This document shows, one piece after another, positions 25,501 through 38,360 of a stretch of 64,000 nt of DNA. This stretch comes from Malurus cyaneus samueli (Eukaryota > Chordata > Aves > Passeriformes > Maluridae): contig CM019216.1 of NCBI GenBank assembly GCA_009741485.1, forward strand, positions 47,128,863 through 47,192,862, read 5' to 3'. Each line of letters begins with the position of its first letter. Position 1 is the stretch's first letter. Below the pieces are notes generated by a model that ran no database searches, had not been told where the DNA came from, and saw nothing but the letters and a program-made list of their open reading frames with translations. The translations under genes were made by a program, and so were the position numbers.

Positions 25501-28500
25501 TAATAATAAAAACTTTGACCATAGATTTACAGACTCACTCATGAAAAACAGGTTTTACTGAAACTATCCATGGTAAAGAAAATAAAATCAGACTTTATTA
25601 GTACGTTAGTACTTTAATTGCTCAATAAAGAATAGATTTAAGCTGACTTTGTTTTAAATGCTGTTTCCACACCTTTATGATCAAGGAGCAATTTAATATT
25701 AAGTTTCATTTCCTTTTTTTTTTGTTTGTTTGGTTTGTGTTGGGGTATTTTTTTGTGTTAGAGCAGATTGCTATGAGTAATTCTTGTTCTAGAAATCATG
25801 ACACTCCTTGTGTGTGCTTGCACTATGAAATCAGAATGCAGAAATGAAAATCATAAATAATAAAGTTTTACTCAAAAAGAAGAACAGTGCTTGGATTTGG
25901 TTGGACTTTAGCTTTCCCAAAGTGTTCATCAGACATAAAGTATATAATTATAAGACAGAGAGTGTCGTCTCCTTTCCTGTGCTCAGGTGAACAAATGCTA
26001 AGGGGTGTGACTGCAAAACTGGCTAAACCCAAGTATTCCTACATCAGTCAGGTGAAACTGAGCTCACCAGGGAAGAAGTCCATGAAAAGGATGGGATAGT
26101 CTCCTGGTCTGATCCAGGCCAAAAAAATACAGCTTGTAGTTTTGAAGAAGGAAGAACCATACAAATAAAATACAATTAATCTGGCTTTATAGATAATTAT
26201 GGAATGTTATCTGGCCATGACAAAGATAAAATCAAAAGTCAGCTTTTATTTGCATACCTAAAACAATAAAGTGCTTCTAAAAGCTTGTTCTTGCTTTTTA
26301 ATAGAAATGGTCCCAGTCCCACACTTTGAAGGTTTAGGAACTTTGTAAGGTGCCTGCAGCTATCCATACTGCAATTCCTGCTTGCTGCCAGACTGTAACC
26401 ACCTGATTGCTGAATGGAAAGGAGCACTGGATTTTGTCTTCAGCAGTTTCTGAATGGGAAGATAACCTTTCACCAAACCCATTTCTACCTCCAGGGGACA
26501 CTCTGGAGGCCTTAATATGAAATAAACAGGGACTTTTCTCCTCGGAAGGGTGTTGTCTCCCGGGCAAAGAAGATGCACTTCTACACTTTCTGCCCACATG
26601 TTGCTACTACCAGGCAAACCGTCTTGCTCTGCAGCTCCTCTTCTGTAAGCATTTCCACCAGAATTTCCCTTCCTGGGAAATACTGCACATACTGGTACAC
26701 TTGGATTCACTCTGAACCGGATGGAAACATTCTTCATTTATGTCAGTAAGATCTCAAGGAGATTTGGGCCTTCCCTAGTGAGAGACTTTGGGTACACAGC
26801 CGTGTTTTTACATGTACGGGATTGTTCCATTCTCATATATCTGCTAAATTGTAAACTCATCTTCTCATAAACTCATTTTGCATTTCATAGTGCTGATTCC
26901 TTTACTAGAATGGGTTGTGTAAGCGGACTTTCCAGTATGCCTCAAGCTCTTTGCTTGCCTCAGCTTTTCCCAGTGTTTTTGTTAGAGTAGTTTTCTGCCA
27001 CAGAGTTGGCAAGTAAAGAACCAAATCCCTCGCTGCTTCTAATGAAGAATACAGATTGACGTACATATGCTGGCTTGTGTAGATGACTTGTCTGTGTTGC
27101 AGGAAGTGTTTGTGGGATGTGGGGGCAGCAGATATCAAAGCAGAGGGAAAAACTTCTTTGATGCTTCTGTAAGGAATTCCCAGTTGAAAGGCTGAAAAGA
27201 AAGGAGATTGAAGAGCTTGGGGGATACTCATTTCCTTGTGTGCCTTTGACAGTGCAAAAGATCATAAATACAATTCAGCTGCAATGCTGTAGTTGCAGGG
27301 TCTCTGCAAATCAAGATTAGTCTTAAAAGTTACTTCTAATTCTGAAATTGTTCTTCATGTATATTCCTGAAAGTGGGCAAAATTCTCTTGGATTTCAGGC
27401 CAAATGCAGATTCTAAGAAAGTATTTAGAAGGTTAGAATTGTGTGGCTGAACTCAGAAAGTGGTACGTACATTTGTAACAGGAAATAAAAACTCTGTGGT
27501 GATGAATGGCCAAAATAAAAGAGGAAGAATTAGGTTGGTCAGTTCATTTGTTACCACTGAGCTTAATTTCTTATTCCATCATAGGGGATGTATTTGATTT
27601 TTTCCAGCATAGCCAATGAGTTAGAATTGAATTGTGTTTCCCGTGAAGTCGACAAACATTTATGTCTGTCATTGCTCTTGGTCACTCACAGACATTTGGA
27701 AAGTGACATGCTTGGTTGCCTGGTATTGACTGCCTTCAGCTAATGTCACTTCATTACTTGCTGCAGATAACTTTTGATTCAGTTGTCATTATCATGGCCC
27801 CTTTTCCTCTCTCCCTTATTTTCTTTCACAAAGAGAAAACTGCCATTACTTAGAACTGCTATTAGTTTTGTAATGTATTCTCCTTTGCAGCAGAGCACCG
27901 TGCATTCTCAGGGGTCACACACAGCTCACAGTCAGGCTTTCCACTCTGTACAGGTTTGTAGAGGGTAAACTGCGCCACTGGAATTTGTACATTTTCCAGA
28001 AGCTTAAAGGCAGCAGGATTAATGCTATGTGGCTTTTCCCCTTCTTGTCTTTCCCATTAGTATAATATTGGTTTTATGGAAGTGATCAGAAAATTCAACT
28101 GAAAGTTTCTAAGTTCCATTCTGAAGAAGAAAATTCCTGCAGCTTTGGTCAAAGCTTTCAGATTCTATGCTCTAAAATGATGGACATCTGAACAACAAGC
28201 TCAAGATCTTGGGTATTTATTCAGTGCTTCTGGGAGCACAAAGGCAGGAAATGGAGGAATGGTGTAGTCATGGTATCCCATTATATACCATTTTGGTATT
28301 AGGAAGATCATGTATGGAAGCCATTTTCGCACATTATTGATAAGGAGGTTGCTTCTGGTCCAATAGTGTAGAGCAGGTAATTTACCCAGAGCAGAAGTAA
28401 CACACAAGGCATTTGTGTAAAATGTCTGTCCACTTGTGCACACTGCAAAGAACCAAAACTGAAAACCTGCTATGCAATATACCAAACTTTCAAATAGCAT

Positions 28501-28519
28501 CCTAAAAATATGTGTTATC

Positions 28520-28549
28520 AAAGCCATGAGGATGCAGGCTGCAACAGAA
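28520..28549. repeat. Dispersed direct repeat, copy 1
   Basis: A 30-base segment starting AAAGCCATGAGGATGCAG recurs at 29179-29208 with one extra base here. Weaker similarity continues on the downstream side (a GAAGGACATG or GAGGACATG box and a final TGCAC). Confidence 0.7.
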
Positions 28550-29178
28550 TGACTGAAACAGACGTAGAAGGACATGCTTCTGCACTGTAGATTTGTTGAG
28601 ATGAGATACAATTTAGTTTCCCTGCATAGGAAAACAGAAATTCATGAATTTTTCAGAGAACAAGTGTTAAAAAGGCCAGCTGCTGGTATGGGAAACTAAA
28701 ATCATCTTTCTAATACAAAGTACTCTTATTTCAAGTTTAGTGATATATTAAAAAATCTGAAGGCTAACAAATTTACTTCTTTTTCCTTAGTGGATCACTT
28801 CTAACATACATATAGTTACCTATATTGCTTCTGCATATTGGAAAATGTGTGATCTCTCATCCTAAGCCCCAAACAAAGTTGAGACCCCTGCTTGGATAAA
28901 CATACGGTAAATATGTATATCCTTGCTTATCTTTCTGTGTGCTTCCCAGCACTAGGGTTAGCAGTGTGTTACAAATGTTCTTGATGTGAAAAAAAACATA
29001 TAAAAGAGTTTTTTTCACACAAAATTTATGCTAGTGCCCAGTAAAAGCATAGATATTCCTAGGTCTTTTCTTTTTCCTTTTTTTACAGTCCAGAAATAGC
29101 CTCAGGATAAAGCATAAGGATTATGTGAGCATCTATAATGAGAATGTTCCTATTCTGAGACCTTTGGTAAGAGGACAC

Positions 29179-29208
29179 AAAGCCATGAGGATGCAGCTGC
29201 AACAGAAG
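29179..29208. repeat. Dispersed direct repeat, copy 2
   Basis: Second copy of the segment at 28520, 660 bases away in the same orientation, differing by a one-base indel and the last base or two. Confidence 0.7.
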
Positions 29209-32163
29209 TGGCTGTGAAAGCATGGCAACTGCATAGCAAGAGGACATGGTTTTCATCAGTTGCACAGGGGGTAGCACTTCATTCAATAAATTTTCTGTTT
29301 TCCTTACTTAAAAAGTTTTGAAGCTACAAGCTTTTGGGGTAGAGGTGCTTAGACAACACTCATTACTTACAAGTAAACAGAAACTAAACATCACTTAAGG
29401 GATTAAAGTTTTTTTTCTGAAAAAATTAAGATACTGAAACTCATCTTACAGTAAGAGACCCTTAAGACACAGAATGGGTCAGTCTGGCTCTGAAAGTAAT
29501 ACTTGGCTATTGTATTTTTCATCTCTTCATGAGAGGATTTCATGCTTTCCAGTTTGTTCCCACTAAAGGACATTCAGAAGGAACAGTGTTTTGGAAATGT
29601 AGCTTTCTCTGATAGCACAGGCAGAGACTGTTCATAAGTTTTTGACAAATGTGCCTGAATAGGAAGGAGTGATGTGTTTGGTCTTTCAGGCTCCTGTGTG
29701 GAGTGGAGTTGTCACAGCGCCAATGTTCAGAACCTTTTGACATTTATTGAGGAATGGTTTGTCCTTCCAAGCAGAACAAATCCGGTGTTTTGTTTGTGTT
29801 CGACAGTAGAAAGATCAGAATCAAAAATAGCTTTCACAAATACTTAAGGTGGTGATTTATCTATTTTCTAACAGATAAGAGTGAGGAAGAGACAACACTG
29901 ACATTTAATGTGGACTGTGGCACCTGCTACAACTGAGCGCCTTGAAACATTATTTCCCTTGATTCTCAAGACAAATTGTTTCAGGACAATTTGTTCTTTT
30001 TCTGACATTTATTAAAATAAATTCTCACTATCATCTGTGACTCATTTTCACCCAAAGGGATGGCTATGGTGCCAGCAAAAGAAGACTCAAAAATTAACTA
30101 ACTACCTGTCTTTTAGAGAAAATGCCACTGGTAATTTACCTGCCATTGTTTTATCTGAGGACACTTACTTGAATATCTGATAGACCAGGAACTGAGTTTT
30201 GCTTATGGCTGTGGTCAGTTTTCACAGGCAGAGCATTTCCTCACACACCTGAGTGGTATGTTGTGCATTCTGGGTGATCCTGCAGGGATTTCAGAGGCAT
30301 ACATGATAGGATTAACCTAATATTCCCAAAACCTCCTTAGTGCTGTCTTGGCCCAGTAATGAGTTGCAAAGTTAGTCCTGGTGATGGAGTGCTAGCTGGG
30401 ATGCCAGTCAAAGCCTTCAGTCTCTATAGTAGGTGAGCTTTTTTTGAGTAGATGTGCACCTGCCTTCCTACTATTGACCCTCTGCAGACAGCCTGCATCC
30501 CTGCCCAACTCTTCCACCTAGTCACCTAATAATTTTGGGTGGACTGGGCTTTTGCTATGGCAAAAAGGGAGCTCGGGAAGTGCAGAACCTTGTGATTTGG
30601 AAATCTGGGACTATTCTTTCAGAGCTGGGCTCCATTGGTCTGGTGAACAGTGACACAGGAAATAAATGACAACAGTAATTTGGAAACTCAGAGAAGCAAC
30701 TGCATACAGGCATTGGCAACATGTGAGTATCTTTATCTTGGATAAGGCAAGAGCAAAATGGGTTCAGTGAGGCTGAAGGAGATGTTGTCAGCAGGAGGAG
30801 GAGTTGATTCGAGAAATAGATGATGTGCACATTGTAATTATTGTTTACTCTGTGAGGAGGCATGAATAATACTGTGTTTAACAGATACAAAGAGATGCCA
30901 GAAATGTAGATATTCCCCAATGAATGTGTTAAAACAAATTAAAGGTAGAAACAGATGAAGAGCAGAGAAACTCTGTATCCTTACTTGAATTTGGATGTAG
31001 GCCCTGGAAAATACTGTAAGAAGAGAGCATCAGAATGGAACTGAAGAAATTCCTCAGAACATTAAAGAACAAAATGGCATTTCTATCAAGTACAGCAGCA
31101 AGCTACTTTGACCAGTGTCTGTCATATATTGGGAGCTGAGCTTAAGTTTTGGTTTATATGGACTTATAAATGAACTTATGTTTCATAATATCAATTCCAG
31201 GCCTGTTAGGGTAGGCCCTCATCTTTTAAATATACTTATAGTACATGTTGTGTTAGTGCAGTGTAGATAGAAAAAAGAAAGGTGAGAACTCTTAATGGTA
31301 AGTGTTATGTACATAAAGGATGTTGTATTTTTAGATGGTTAAATTTGACTTATGGCCACCAGACAGATGGATAATGATCAGTCGATTTTCTGCCTGACAG
31401 ATGTTCTAGATTTGTCTCTGCATACTCTTTTAATCAAGTGCATAAATCAAAATTCACTTACAGGAAGGAATGCCAGACTGTGTCCTTCATCATCTTCCTA
31501 GGTTGTCTAGTATTATGCAGTGCAGGGAGATTACATCAGAGGAGAAAGAGGTGAGCTGGAGAGGAAGGGGAGGGCCTGGAAACAAACGCACAAGTGCAAA
31601 CTGTATTGCAAACTGTACTGCAGAAGAGAGTAGCTTCATAGGGCATGAGTTGTAGAGAAGATTTTCTCCATTTAAAAAATCAGGTGCCGAAACATCCATG
31701 CAAGAGACAAAAGAGGAAGAAAAAAGTCCTCAAGGCAGGTTTGAGAAAGTGTATTTTGATGTTTAAATCATTCTGTAAATCTTACGTGAACACCAGTCTA
31801 CTAATAACAGTATTTTTGTCGCTACTTAATAAATGGTTGAAATGAAATGGGAACAAGTTGCAAGAGTACTGGTATTTTGGCATTGAGAGTACTTTTAACA
31901 ATTTTACTAAACAAAAGAAGACCCCAAGCATTTTCTGTAATGAAGTGTAATTTACAGTCTCTTTACTTGCTCTGGTGAGCATGTGAAGAAAAGTGTTTAG
32001 GATACCTACAGTTAAGTAAATATGAACACCCCCAAAAAGCCATGAGACTGTGTCTGTAAACATGGATTCATTCTCCTTATTTTCATATTTCATGCCAAGT
32101 GCTGATCTCACCCTCTGATAGTATAATGCTAAAACTAACTAGGAATGTTGATGCATATTTGAC

Positions 32164-32218
32164 CATTGGACTGCATCACCTTAAAGGTGTCTTCCAACCT
32201 TGATGGCTCTATGATTTT
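32164..32218 (+). mobile_element. Short CR1 3' terminus
   Basis: TTGGACTGCATCACC, then TTAAAGGTGTCTTCCAACCT and CTCTATGATTTT correspond to the last bases of CR1. Only the terminus is left, a strong 5' truncation. Confidence 0.65.
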
Positions 32219-33889
32219 TATGTGTTTTCTGATGTGTCATTTTTTAATGTTCACGTATTTTTTCTATAATTTGACACTGACAAAAAGGTTTCATTTGGAT
32301 TTGACCAGGCTTCATGCAGGACAGGAACCTTCTGCTAAATCTCCAGCTCAGAACTTTCTCTTACTGACCTTAGTTAAAGAAAGTAGTTTATTTGCATGTT
32401 GAGGTCATCTTTCAGACTTGGCAGTCCTTCTTGTACCTTTGTTTTTTGCCAAGAAGGATTAATTTCTTCTACTACAAGGTACCCAGATATACAAAGAAGA
32501 GTATTTCTTGTTGGTTTTGGATTGACACAGCCAAAAGGCACTTTGAGGGAGTAAAAGAGTGTGTTTGTGGTAGAAATGGCAGGTCAGCATTAGTAATATA
32601 ACTTCTGCCTATTCCTTCCTGCACATCAGAGCAAGTTAGGTTTGATATATATTTGTATAATTTTTTTTCTATCCTTGAAATGAAAGTAGTAATATTTACC
32701 AAGCCTAGCAGAATTTTAAAAGGGGGACTGTGATGCTCTGCTTCTTATATGAACAACACTAACATAATTGACATTTTCCATATCCAGTTCTTAGTCTAAA
32801 TACAGCCAGTTGTCAACCAAAAGCTGACAGCCTTCCATCAGATTGGTCTCAAGTACCATCTGTATCTCTTCCCACACTAAGCTCTGACCATATTTACAAA
32901 AAGACAACATTCTGCTCCCATATTGCAAACAGAATTTCATTAATGTAGAGCAAGTAACTACTGTTTATAATTGAGTAATGGATGCCTAATTATTATAAAT
33001 TGCTCTGTTGATTATCACATTATTATGCAAATTCTGGTTTTATAGCCTTTTGTGACTGCTAATGGCAGTTTTCACACTCTGTGTGCCACTTGCAGCCAAG
33101 TATCTTCTGCTCTAGGTGTACACGATTAATCCATTGACTCGGGGTGTGATCCTGCAAACATCTCTGGGCCTGATCCAAAGCCCATTGGGGTCAGCAGTTT
33201 TCCCATTCAGTTCAACGGGCTTTGAGACAGGATCAAGGGAGCGGAGTACTGCTAGTTCTCTTATTTCCAGGATTCAGTTAGTTATTAAATAAAAGTCACA
33301 GGCACAAGTGAAGGTTAAACCAGGCTAACAAGGAGCAGAGGAAAACAAGTGGTTTGATATGTGCAGGATAAAGAAATTCTATGAAGAGTTTCAGTTTATG
33401 TTTTGAGAGGTCATTTTATATAATTTGCTCTTCTGTGAAATGATTTTGTTCTAAAAAGATTCTAAACAAGAATCTAAACAAAATTCATAATAAGGAAAAC
33501 GTGCTTTACTTCATACAGACTGTATGACAACAGAGTTCTCGTCCAAGTGATTGTATGTCAAAGCACTTAAAAAGAGGGAACAGGTCATAAAAGGACATAC
33601 AGATGGCTGATAGAAAGGGCTATTGCTGATCCTATTCACAGGTCTATTGTAGGCGCAGAGTTGTTCATTGTGCTAGTCTGATGTGCAAATGGCACGGTAA
33701 GGAAGTGCACAGGCAATCTTCCATCTTTTTCAGGGGCAGAAATAAAGCCTAAACACTCTGCATTGAAATGTATGGCTTTTAATAACAAAAGAACCATTGG
33801 GCAAAGCCTCTGGCTATTGTATTGTTGAGCAGGTGATTAGCATCCATGAGGCTACAGCTGTTTTCTTCTTCTGTTTGTTCCATATGCAG
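32219..33889. other. Non-coding DNA immediately 5' of the PKIB coding exon
   Basis: Probably the intron between an untranslated PKIB exon and the first coding exon. Contains the hairpin repeat at 33140 and an octamer ATGCAAAT at 33025-33032. Confidence 0.55.
33140..33245. repeat. Hairpin-forming old repeat, MITE-like
   Basis: The left arm CCTGATCCAAAGCCCATTGG (33169-33188) and right arm CAACGGGCTTTGAGACAGGATCA (33213-33235) are imperfect reverse complements. The GGGCTTTGGATCAGG-type arm is reminiscent of a dispersed repeat of reptile and bird genomes; the family was not identified. Confidence 0.45.
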
Positions 33890-34064
33890 ATGTTGCTATG
33901 AGGAAAGGACTCAGCAATGACTGATGTGGAGCCTGTGGTCACAGATTTTGCAGCATCAGGACGGGCAGGGCGCCGGAACGCCTTACCAGATATCCTGGGC
34001 TCCCCTGCTGGTGCTGGGACTTCAGACCTGCCACACAAACTGGCTGAGCTCTCTGTTTCAGAAG
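33890..34064 (+). CDS. PKIB: PKIB first coding exon (coding from 33917)
   Basis: The acceptor is a long pyrimidine tract ending CATATGCAG at 33889, and the donor is GAAG|GTAACC after 34064. Coding part is 148 nt, residues 1-49 plus one base. The 27 untranslated bases at the exon start contain two short upstream ATGs (33890 and 33898). Confidence 0.93.
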
Positions 34065-37000
34065 GTAACCACAGTGTGCTCAGAAAGGGACATTATTATG
34101 TAGTCGCTCTTTGCTTTGTCTTTAAAACTTCCACCACGGTGCAGTTATTATGTCACTACTAATATTTCTTTAATCATTAAGAATTAAACTCAACCTTCCA
34201 AAGCAGTTATCACTTCAGCCTACTGATGAGACAAATTAATATTAATCCATATCCATATACATCCACAGATCCAGTGTTAGCAGCCTGGAGAAACAGTTCA
34301 GTCTGGGAACTGAATTCCAGTTCCCTTGAGGAAGAGAAAACACAGTTGCATTTCTGTGCAACTTGGAAAACCCATCACTCCAGCTGTAAATTCGAGTGTA
34401 CTCCTTCACTGAGATAATTTAGCACAAGACAGCAGGGCTGTGCAGTTAATACAATGATAGCTATCCTAACTCAGGCATGTACTTTAAGAGTAGGATTTAT
34501 AGTGATTTAATCCTGCCAGTAGGCTTTCAACTTTGCCATCTGAGACCAGTGCCCTATTTTGCCATGTCCTTTAATTTGATAAGGTTCTGTCTTGATATAG
34601 CACAGGTCTAATCAACACCAGCTTTGTGAGATCTTTTTACTTTCAGAGCGACTTCAGGGGGATTTTCAGATTCAGAAAAATCAGATTTCTAATGCCTATG
34701 AAATGAAAATTATACACTGGCCCTGAGCATGGCCTGTCCCTACCTTTTTTAAATCAGAATCAGAATCTTTTTCAGAGATTCTTTTCTTCTCATGCCCACC
34801 ACTCTTGCTGCTGTGACACCGCAACAGATGGTCTCAAAACAGGAGCAGTGATGGTGTGGGTGCAGCAAAGGGGAAGGCAAGCCTGTGCTGAGGTGTGAAG
34901 AGTCCACGAATCTGAAGTAGATCATAAAAGGGATTCCTGGTTCCAAGGTTGAATGTCCTCCTTTTACATTACCTGAAGAAATTACAGAATGTTTAATGTA
35001 CAGCCTCCTAAAGCACTATAAAATCGGGGGGAAGGATTTGTTTGATCACAAATTGTTGTTATTTTTGTGATTTAGTTTCTAATCATGTATTTGTTCTGTA
35101 ATCTAAACCCCACATGGGCCATTGAATGACTGCTGAGCAGGTAGAAAGAACATTTTCTGGACGAGTGAGAAGGGACGGAATGACCATATCCTGACTTGAA
35201 CCAGAAGAGAGGAAAATAAGAATATGAAGGGGTGCTGGAAGAAGGCATTACTTTGTTTTGAGGAGAGATTTTTCCCTATGAATATGAAAATTATATCCCT
35301 ACATATTTTCCCCTTCCAGTGTGTGCTGCTAAAGCACTGGAAATTCATCCAAAGTACAGACAATTAACATATAATGGTTTCGTTTTCAAATATTGTGCTT
35401 TGTTTATGCACCACATAGTTCTTCCACACAGCATGGTCAGGCTCCAGCAGGAGAGAACTGTTTTCCTTATCCAAGGGGAGGCAGATGGGAATTAATATTG
35501 TATCAGTGTCCACAGGAGCTGTGGAAATAAAGTGACCAGTCCAACCCACTGAAATATCCATTAATACATTATGTATAACTAAACTTTTGTATTGTTTAGA
35601 GCAGTGATCCCTGAAGGATGTGCACCATGTTAAACACAGCAACAAAGAATACAAAAGCTGTAAATAAGCTTCCCATGTTTCTTTTACTTTGACCTCTGGC
35701 AAATTTAGTAGTTGGAAAGAGTGCACTTTGTAAAGCCCCCCTCCAAAAAAATCTTTTTGATCTTTCTCACCCCCCCCCCCCGCCAAAATAAAAACAAACA
35801 GGAAAGAATGCAAGTCTTTATAAGAAATGATACGGCATAGCATAAAAAAAGTACTTAGTCCTCCAGACAGAATAATTCTCTTCTCCTAGTCTCCATCCAA
35901 TCCATTAAGAAGAAATTAAATACAGGCACACCAGGTTAGGCTTAGCAAAATGTACTGATGTTTTCTTAGAAATACAGGACCTGCACTGCCAGGATTTGAT
36001 GGTCAATTAAGAACATGGAATTGTCCTTTGCTTTTTTCATTGACATATAGCTGTGCCAGAGCATGTTGGAAGGGAGCAGATTCTGTTATCAGCAGTTTAC
36101 AGTACTGATAATAGGAAGTGAATGCAGGATGCAGTTCGGTCTACTCTGACAGCTTATATGGGGCATTATGGGGATGGGAATTCTACAGTATCAGATAGGA
36201 ATTTCAGCCTCATTGTGTTGTAAGTTAAACTTTTGATGAGACAGCAAGCAAACAGGACAATTCATCAAAATGGAAAGACAATTTTGAAATTCAAATGCTG
36301 TGAAGGGAAACTGTTTGTGAAACATTTGGGGCTCCAACAGGCATCTCTTTTGCCTATTTCTGACTTTAACAATAAGTTGTTAAAAAAGGAAAGTAATTTC
36401 CAGCTCAGAACAAAGAAATTAGATAAATGTGAGAAGTGGAAAAGATGGAACATGTGGCTATATAAAGTATGTCCTAGTTTGTTGCTACTCTGAAATTCAG
36501 ATTCAGTGAAGATTATGGGAAATGATGAGAAGAACTCTCTCCATCTTGTTTCAAATTTAGCTCATTAGATCATACATTTCCTCTTTCTAAAATGCTGTCA
36601 GCTACTGTCATAGTGAAAAGTCAGCCACAGGATGTGCTAATACCTTTTGGTTTAAAAGAGAAAAGAGACTTGGCTTTATTTCTTCTATGAATATACAAAC
36701 ACCCTAGCTGTGTGATACAAATGTCCGTGTACTCTGCAAGCCACACAAAACTGATGCTCTCATGAGATGATCAGGAGAGATTCTGGCATCAGCTGTTTAT
36801 CTTGGAGCCTAACTCTGAAATGCAGACCATCTGCATCCTGTCTGATCATCCTCTGGTGGCGTGTAAGTTTTGGAGACTTTCCATGGGTGGTCTGCTGAGA
36901 GGTCATACTGGAATCATGTTAAATGGTTGGTGTCACTGGTGATCCAAAGGTTGAAGAGGAGGTTGCAAGTTTGAGAGCAAGAAGCTATATTGGTCTCCCA

Positions 37001-38360
37001 CATCTGGTAACCTGCATTAGGGCTCCATTCTGTTGATAAGACTTGGCATCTTAACTAGCACCTATTGCACACCTCAGTGCCACCAAATATGAGACTAGAT
37101 TTCCTCTAATAACCTATTTTTGTCTACCCTGTCTGACAGACTCTGACTGACCTTAGACATCCAACCCCACACAAAAAAGAGATTGCTCTGTCTCCCTTTA
37201 CACATCAGTGCTGTGCTACATAAGTCTGGAGTGTGTCAAATAACTCAGTTCTTTATTTCTCAGCATAGAACTCCCAAAGCCCCTGAACCTCTGAGCAGAC
37301 TTAAAACATCAAGCAGTTTCTGGCACGAGCTTTAGCTGATTAATTATGTACAGCATTATATATTTGCTGTGATATGTAGAGATCAAGATATATCACTCTT
37401 TTGGGTGTTTTTGATATTTTATAGCAAGTCTGAAAATGTGCCCCTAAGACTATGACTGAGGAGGAGATGGAGGAGTATGAAGTGGAGGACGGTATAGTCA
37501 GATGTGCTGAGTAGATCTCTCCTTGTCCCCAAAAGCTATGGACTGCTATAGATTTGGGTGTTCTGTTGCCACTGGTACTGCCATGTGGAACTTCAAGGTA
37601 ATGTGAAAATTATTATTATGCTTTTCAAGGAAATCAAGGAAAGAGAAGTTTCTGCTTCTCAGTGAGTAAACTTGATCAAAAGAAACAGCAAAAAAGAAAC
37701 AGGAACAATTCCTACAATGACCAGGCCCACTGGGGAGCTTTTATTTATATCAGTCATGTAACCATTCATCTCTAATCTGAGGAAAAGTGAACTCCCAACT
37801 TAGAGTAACAAAAAATCCCCCATCTTATGAGGACAGGGTGAATTTAGGTAGGTATTTTTTTGGTAAAGAAGGTCAGACAGATAACTGGCATGTTCATACA
37901 TTGCAATGCTATCTACCTGAAACCACACAGTGCTCAAAAGGAATGCCATATTCTAATCTGATTTTGGAAATAACCCCCCCAAAAAATAAAAATAACAGTA
38001 ATAAAAAGTTATTTCCAGTCAACTTTTTGCAGCCAAATGCACATAGATGAGCTTGTGTAAGAAGTGGGCAAATCAACAATAGGCAGCAGCTTTTAGAAGA
38101 TGTCTCTGAAAGTTCTTTATCTCTTGAGTTTCTCTCTCTTTCTAAAGCACCCATGACTGTGGTAATAAAGAGCCAATCCAAACAGAGATGATCAGTGAAC
38201 CCAAATATTTGGCTTCATTAAAAAGAGCTGTGATAATGTATGTGGTAGAAATGTCTAATTCTGTCTCTGCTTAGATGCAGGAGCAGAGGGTGGAGAAGTG
38301 CCATCATCCAAAGCTTTGCTGGAAAGTCAAGAGGCAGAAGGAAAACACAATGATTCCTAA
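33917..38360 (+). CDS. PKIB: cAMP-dependent protein kinase inhibitor beta (PKI-beta), both coding exons
   Basis: The product is a small heat-stable inhibitor that binds the free catalytic subunit of protein kinase A as a pseudosubstrate and, in the family, escorts it out of the nucleus. The CDS joins 33917-34064 and 38275-38360, giving 77 aa against 78 or so in human. The pseudosubstrate RAGRRNA is at residues 16-22, with the N-terminal anchoring Phe11 before it. A leucine-rich export-type stretch LPHKLAELSV follows at 38-47. The C-terminal half is acidic and variable, as in the family. The intron (34065-38274) has GT-AG ends and splits codon 50 (G|AT, Asp) in phase 1. The start at 33917 was chosen because MTDVE matches the conserved PKI start. 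An upstream ATG at 33898 is out of frame. The gene lies upstream of FABP7 on the same strand, as in other tetrapods. Untranslated 5' exons were not identified. Confidence 0.95.
34065..38274 (+). other. PKIB: PKIB coding intron, 4.2 kb
   Basis: GT-AG intron in phase 1 between the two coding exons. AT-rich with the C12 run; no nested gene was recognised. Confidence 0.85.
35770..35781. repeat. C12 homopolymer
   Basis: Twelve C in a row inside the PKIB intron. Prone to sequencing length error. Confidence 0.9.
38275..38360 (+). CDS. PKIB: PKIB last coding exon
   Basis: The acceptor CTGCTTAG ends at 38274. The exon completes Asp50 and encodes the acidic tail starting DAGAEGGEVPSS and ending KHNDS, with a TAA stop at 38358-38360. 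The 86 nt plus 148 nt of the previous exon give exactly 78 codons including the stop. The tail resembles the human tail only in length and charge, which is normal for PKI isoforms. Confidence 0.88.

Larger units (their letters stand above)
22581..32163. other. Non-coding DNA, no recognised gene
   Basis: AT-rich sequence with a dispersed direct repeat (28520 and 29179). A 136-codon minus frame at 28201-28611 is hydrophobic but matches no family I know. Confidence 0.55.

Noticed and set aside
28201..28611. 136-codon hydrophobic minus-strand frame resembling a membrane protein
   Set aside because: Hydrophobic bias is expected from T-rich sequence; there is no splice context, motif or recognised homolog.
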